From: Bacteroidales bacterium | GTDB lineage: Bacteria; Bacteroidota; Bacteroidia; Bacteroidales; P3 | NCBI GenBank assembly: GCA_017446745.1 | Contig: JAFSQF010000004.1 | Span: 60,299 to 124,298 of the forward strand | DNA length: 64,000 nucleotides | Direction: 5' to 3' | Made by a program: the position numbers and the translations under genes | Part shown: piece after piece, positions 60,316 through 64,000 of the stretch | Numbering within the stretch: position 1 is the first letter of the stretch | Layout of the letters: each line of letters starts with the position of its first letter | Notes under the pieces: generated by a model | Databases searched by the model: none | What the model saw: only the letters and a program-made list of their open reading frames with translations | Told to the model about the DNA's origin: nothing

Positions 60316-62607
60316 TCAGTACTCTTTCATTTTTATTATTTCGTCTTTAAGCGGTATGTTGTCGATATACCTTTGTCCGTCGACGAAGGGGACATGCATA
60401 TTTTCCGGACGCACAAGTAGGTGGTGGAACATCACTGGCGACGGACGCATCTGTCTGTTGCGCATTATGATACGTAGGCTGCTGCATCCCCCTGGCAGTG
60501 TAGTGTGCAGGCGTAACAGACCTTCGTTGCCGTCAATATCGATAATGTCGATCAGCACATTGGCACACCAGCTGAAGAGTTGCCGCTCTTCGCCGTCGGC
60601 CGAGGCATAGACCTTTATGTCGGAACGGCTGTATTGATCGTCGAGGATGTTCGACATCCAGAAACTTATCTCCACATCGCCAGTTAGCGTCAGTGGCCCG
60701 TCGTAGACTGTCGTCCAGCGGTGTATGTCGCCTTCCATTGTGTCGGGGACGATGAGTGCTGCCGTCCTGTAATTGATGCTGTTCGTCGAGGCTGTGTCGT
60801 ATAGTGCCTCCAGGCTGTCGCTTGTCACGATTCTTGCAAGACGCAACACATCAGGATGAACCGAATAGAGATCCATTTCGTCCAGCGTCATCAGCGTGTC
60901 GGCATAATCCAGTATAATCCTTTCGGCATTGGACAGCAGTTCTTTGTCTTTGGTTACGGCGAGCATCAGGGGCTTTTCGTTGGGCAGAGAGTCGGCAAGC
61001 CGCAGAAAATCGAATGCCGTGCGCGACAGGGCGATGCAGTCCCAAGCCTGGCGGATGTTGGAACGGGCACTCTCATTGCATACCAGTGGCAGTCCAGTCT
61101 TTATTGACAGCAGGGCACTGCATTTAAACATTTGGTTCTGTGAAGGCAGATGAAACGCCTCGCTTCCGACGTTGAAGACGGGTAGCGTCAAAATGGCCTG
61201 ATATTTGGAGATGTCAATGTTGTTTATCCATTGGTTCTGCGGCAATTGATTCTCGTAGTCGGTCCACTCTGGCCAACTGTTGCTGTAGCACGCCTTGTTG
61301 CGCCAGTTGTAGGCTGTGGCTTCTGTAGCCATTACGAGGAGAGCAGCGAAAAGCACAATCTTGCGCAGCATCGTGGCGTTGGACTGCATCCAGCGCCATA
61401 GTCCATAGAAGGCCACAATGTTGATGACGTATACAAAGAGCCACACGAAACGGCCTCCGGTACGGAACTGCGCAAGGGGGCCAATGTATGTTATAACGTT
61501 GCGTGGCAGCCAGTTGAGAGGCACTCCACATGAATAAAGCATAAGTAATGTGGCAACAAGAAGGAAAAGGTTGGCCTCTCTGCTGTCGGTGGGGCGGAGA
61601 AGTGCCGAGAATCTTTTCTTGAAGAGGTTGGCGAAGAAACGCCATACTATCAGCAGCATCGCGACCACGGCAACAACGCCAACATAGTTTTGCGCTTCCC
61701 ATTGAACAGAGGCAAACAGCTCGCTGTCTTCAAAAAAATAAGTGCGTCCGTAGGGGAAAAGCACCCCTTCGATGCGTCCGCGGTATCCGAAAAAGCCTGA
61801 CGGTACGGAGGTGCGTTCGCCAGCTGGCATAGCAACATTAGTAAGCAGATAGAAAAGACAGAGTGGCAGCAATAGTTGCAGCAAGGTGGATAGTGTTATT
61901 TTGCCTAATGCTTTGTCCTTGCACCACGGAATGCTGTAGCGTCGAACGATGATGTACACCGTTTCCACTAATATAACTGTCACAAAGAAAATAATATAAT
62001 AGGGATGGCACATCCCGAACCACAGCATCGACGCCCCGTTTGCCAAGGCCCATGCCCAACAGCCGCTACGCAAATGCTTCAACGTGAAGTAGAGCAGCAT
62101 CGGTATGGCGCAATAGTAGCTTAGCGACATATGGGCACCAAGGCGCTGCAACTGTGGCGACATCAGTGTTATAAGCAGCGATACAATAATGGCATACCAT
62201 ACAGGCAGTTTCAACTCGCGCAGCAACAGGAAGAGGAACAGGGCACACAACACAATAGAAAGCAGCGACAAAAGGTTCATTAACGGCAATACGGCTCTAT
62301 CCGTGTGCTGAACACCGACGTCGCGCAGCCATTGTAGCGGTGCAGCGATAATAGGATGCAGACCCGTAAAGGTATAGTATTCTCCATACGGGTAGTTCAT
62401 AGCGTTGCAGATAGCCATCCCTTCGTCGTAAGCAACGTGGTATGTGGTTGTGTACACATCTTTTATCAAATCCTCGCTGTCGTTCGAAAAGAACATTGTG
62501 TTCCAGTGGCTCAACCATCCAAACCCCCAAAACAGGCCAATAAGGAGTATGGTGGCAACCACCGTAACGATGCCTCCTACGAGATTCTGTGTTTTGCTTT
62601 TATTCAT
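60316..62607 (-). CDS. large polytopic membrane protein (GT-C/YfhO-like)
   Basis: A 763-residue protein with about twelve hydrophobic segments in the first 450 residues and an extracellular-type C-terminal part of about 300 residues. ATG at 62607 (MNKSKTQNLVGGIVTVVATI) is preferred to the frame start at 62640. The first periplasmic loop has FSNDSEDLIKDVYTTTYHVA, with acidic residues as GT-C lipid-linked sugar transferases have; the layout is like YfhO, but the relation is by architecture only. The C-terminus has a beta domain (GDVEISFWMSNILDDQY). The glycoside hydrolase starts two bases after its stop, so they probably act on one surface glycan. Confidence 0.8.
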   Translation of the reverse strand: MNKSKTQNLVGGIVTVVATILLIGLFWGFGWLSHWNTMFFSNDSEDLIKDVYTTTYHVAYDEGMAICNAMNYPYGEYYTFTGLHPIIAAPLQWLRDVGVQHTDRAVLPLMNLLSLLSIVLCALFLFLLLRELKLPVWYAIIVSLLITLMSPQLQRLGAHMSLSYYCAIPMLLYFTLKHLRSGCWAWALANGASMLWFGMCHPYYIIFFVTVILVETVYIIVRRYSIPWCKDKALGKITLSTLLQLLLPLCLFYLLTNVAMPAGERTSVPSGFFGYRGRIEGVLFPYGRTYFFEDSELFASVQWEAQNYVGVVAVVAMLLIVWRFFANLFKKRFSALLRPTDSREANLFLLVATLLMLYSCGVPLNWLPRNVITYIGPLAQFRTGGRFVWLFVYVINIVAFYGLWRWMQSNATMLRKIVLFAALLVMATEATAYNWRNKACYSNSWPEWTDYENQLPQNQWINNIDISKYQAILTLPVFNVGSEAFHLPSQNQMFKCSALLSIKTGLPLVCNESARSNIRQAWDCIALSRTAFDFLRLADSLPNEKPLMLAVTKDKELLSNAERIILDYADTLMTLDEMDLYSVHPDVLRLARIVTSDSLEALYDTASTNSINYRTAALIVPDTMEGDIHRWTTVYDGPLTLTGDVEISFWMSNILDDQYSRSDIKVYASADGEERQLFSWCANVLIDIIDIDGNEGLLRLHTTLPGGCSSLRIIMRNRQMRPSPVMFHHLLVRPENMHVPFVDGQRYIDNIPLKDEIIKMKEY

Positions 62608-62698
62608 AGGTGTGTTCGGAATAAGAATTGACCTAAACATTGACCATCCTTTTGCGACGGATGGTCAATGATTAGGTCAGTGTTTAAACTTTAAAAAA

Positions 62699-64000
62699 TT
62701 AGAATCCGAAGATTTCGTCGAGGGTCAGTTTCTTAACTTTTCCAAACTTGGCCAGCTTGTTGAAGTCGATCTCGCTCTCCTTGCCAAGAACGAGGTAGAA
62801 CTTCTTCTGACCTTTGATGTACTGCTTCTGGAAGCTGACCAGGTCGTTCATCGTCATTTTCTGATAAGCCTGGAAATTCTGTTTGCGCAGAGGTTCCTTG
62901 AGACCCAAGCGCTCGCACTGGAGGTAGGTGCTGATGATGCTGAACTTGGTGGTGCGTGCGGTGCGGGTGCCGGCGAGCAGGGCGTCCTTTGCCAACTTGA
63001 AATTGGCTTCCGACTGCGGCATATCGTTGAACAGTTCCTCATAGGCGTCGAGGGCGTCAAACAACTTGTCTGTCTGGGTGATAACGTTGGCGCTGTTGTA
63101 GAACCAGTCATCCTTGTGGAAGGCGCTGTTGTAATAGCTGCTGGCGCTGTAGGCGAGGGAGCGTTTCTCGCGCATCTCCTGAAAGACGATGGCGTTCATC
63201 GAGCCGCCGAAGTATTCGTTGAAGAGGTTCACCTTCGGTGCGAGAGCGGGGTTGTACTCGGCGCCGCGGAAGTATTCGGTGAGGTAGACATTCTTGGCGT
63301 CATAGTTCACGAAGAGCACGGTGTTCTCGTCGGTGGGCTGGGGATAGTATATTATTTTGGCAGGAGCGTCCTTGGTGGACTTCACGGTGTGAATCTTGTT
63401 GACGGTAGCGGTTAGGTCATTGAGGCTTAGAGGACCATAGTAAAGAACGCGATGCTTGTAAGTGAAGAGATTGTGGATGGCATCGGTAAGCTGCTTGGCG
63501 GTGTAGGCACGGAGTTCGGCGTCGCTTTCGGTGGATTCCTTGAGGGCTTTTTCGCCATAGATGCCGTAGGTGTTGAGGGCGCGGAAAGCGGCACGCTGAT
63601 TGGTCTTGTTGTCGGTGCGGCTTTTGATGACACGCTCGACGAGCATCTGCAGTGCCTCGTCGTTGGGCTGGCAGGTGGCCATAATCTCTTCGACGAGGTT
63701 CATAGCCTTCTCCATATTCTCGGCCAAGCCGCTGATGCTAATGCTGATGGCCTCACCACTCACATTGAAACTCCACGAGCAGGCAAGTTTGTAGAATTCT
63801 TCTTGCAGCTGTTCGGCTGTGTGCTTGTCGGTGTTGAGGTATTCGACTAGGTCGGCGGCGAGGTCAATAGTCTTGTCGGTTGTGCCGCCAAAATCGAAGC
63901 GGTATTGCAGGTTGAAGGTGCCGTTCTCAACGTTCTTCACATAGAGCACTTCGCTGCCGTTCTGGGTCTTGCCCTTCTGCAGGTCTTTCTTGAAGTTGAC
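62699..64000 (-). CDS. M16 family metalloprotease, C-terminal part (cut by window end)
   Basis: The frame is open to the window end, so only the final 433 residues are seen. They include a helix-rich linker and the second M16 half, with the late Arg-Tyr block AIVFQEMREKRSLAYSASSY that holds substrate. The first half, where a zinc H-x-x-E-H would be, lies outside. Total length is probably 900 or more residues, as in the two-domain Bacteroidota M16 group. The apparent start at 63949 is a GTG inside the coding frame, not a real start, since coding runs on upstream (VNFKKDLQKGKTQNGSEV). The next gene starts 91 bases downstream. Confidence 0.9.
   Translation of the reverse strand, partial: VNFKKDLQKGKTQNGSEVLYVKNVENGTFNLQYRFDFGGTTDKTIDLAADLVEYLNTDKHTAEQLQEEFYKLACSWSFNVSGEAISISISGLAENMEKAMNLVEEIMATCQPNDEALQMLVERVIKSRTDNKTNQRAAFRALNTYGIYGEKALKESTESDAELRAYTAKQLTDAIHNLFTYKHRVLYYGPLSLNDLTATVNKIHTVKSTKDAPAKIIYYPQPTDENTVLFVNYDAKNVYLTEYFRGAEYNPALAPKVNLFNEYFGGSMNAIVFQEMREKRSLAYSASSYYNSAFHKDDWFYNSANVITQTDKLFDALDAYEELFNDMPQSEANFKLAKDALLAGTRTARTTKFSIISTYLQCERLGLKEPLRKQNFQAYQKMTMNDLVSFQKQYIKGQKKFYLVLGKESEIDFNKLAKFGKVKKLTLDEIFGF

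Noticed and set aside
1-64000. tRNA, rRNA or insertion sequence genes
   Set aside because: Intergenic stretches were read for cloverleaf ends, and frames for transposase DDE or integrase motifs; none was found. A tRNAscan or ISfinder search would settle it.

Overview
The window is a 64 kb stretch of chromosome from a member of the Bacteroidales (phylum Bacteroidota). The evidence is a type IX secretion C-terminal sorting domain (448..1908), the gliding/T9SS lipoprotein GldB, a carboxypeptidase-regulatory-like TonB-dependent receptor, a fused ResB-CcsA cytochrome c maturation protein, and several promoters of the Bacteroidetes type (-33 TTG, -7 TAnnTTTG). The genus cannot be named from the sequence. 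No rRNA, tRNA, CRISPR array, integrase, IS transposase or phage gene was seen.

Layout. 0-4 kb: minus-strand secreted proteins (MORN/YwqK-like, T9SS cargo, two of unknown role). 4-9 kb: TonB-dependent receptor, a non-catalytic-looking M16 protein, tRNA-dihydrouridine synthase. 9.2-11.3 kb: AAA/PD-(D/E)XK ATPase and a dense hairpin-repeat array. 11.3-13.3 kb: C39-like lipoprotein and a YARHG-domain protein. 13.4-17 kb: GDP-D-glycero-D-manno-heptose genes (hddC, gmhA, hddA) with a glycosyltransferase. 17-20 kb: HtrA-like protease and MATE transporter. 20-26.8 kb: porin, imelysin, di-heme oxidoreductase and ResB-CcsA, a coherent outer-surface iron/redox and cytochrome maturation block. 26.8-34.9 kb: minus-strand lipid and envelope genes (DUF349, CDP-alcohol phosphatidyltransferase, flippase-like protein, nucleotidyltransferase-aminotransferase fusion, gldB, lipid kinase). 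34.9-40.4 kb: hypothetical protein, radical SAM protein, PepD, glycosyltransferase, nucleotidyltransferase-fold protein. 40.6-53.2 kb: LD-carboxypeptidase, DEDDh exonuclease, two divergent AAA ATPases around a 33-bp minisatellite, a tripartite RND efflux operon and another AAA/PD-(D/E)XK ATPase. 53.7-64 kb: Mrp, Nudix, TlpA-like, S41 protease, glycoside hydrolase, large membrane protein, M16 protease (cut by the window end).

The most unusual property is the number of short dispersed palindromic repeats between, and sometimes inside, genes. At least nine families are present. In three of them (called A, B and D here) the stems change on both arms together, by compensatory and G-U changes, so pairing is kept while sequence drifts. 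Repeats also form gene ends: they encode the N-terminus of gldB, the C-terminus of the nucleotidyltransferase-fold protein, the last residues of the RND adaptor and the stop codon of an ATPase. A 140-bp copy pair in inverted orientation bounds a 13 kb segment rich in AAA ATPases, and a relic of a second ccsA-like gene lies inside it. These repeats and the four AAA ATPases of different families beside them are the best candidates for an undescribed system; their function is not established from this sequence.
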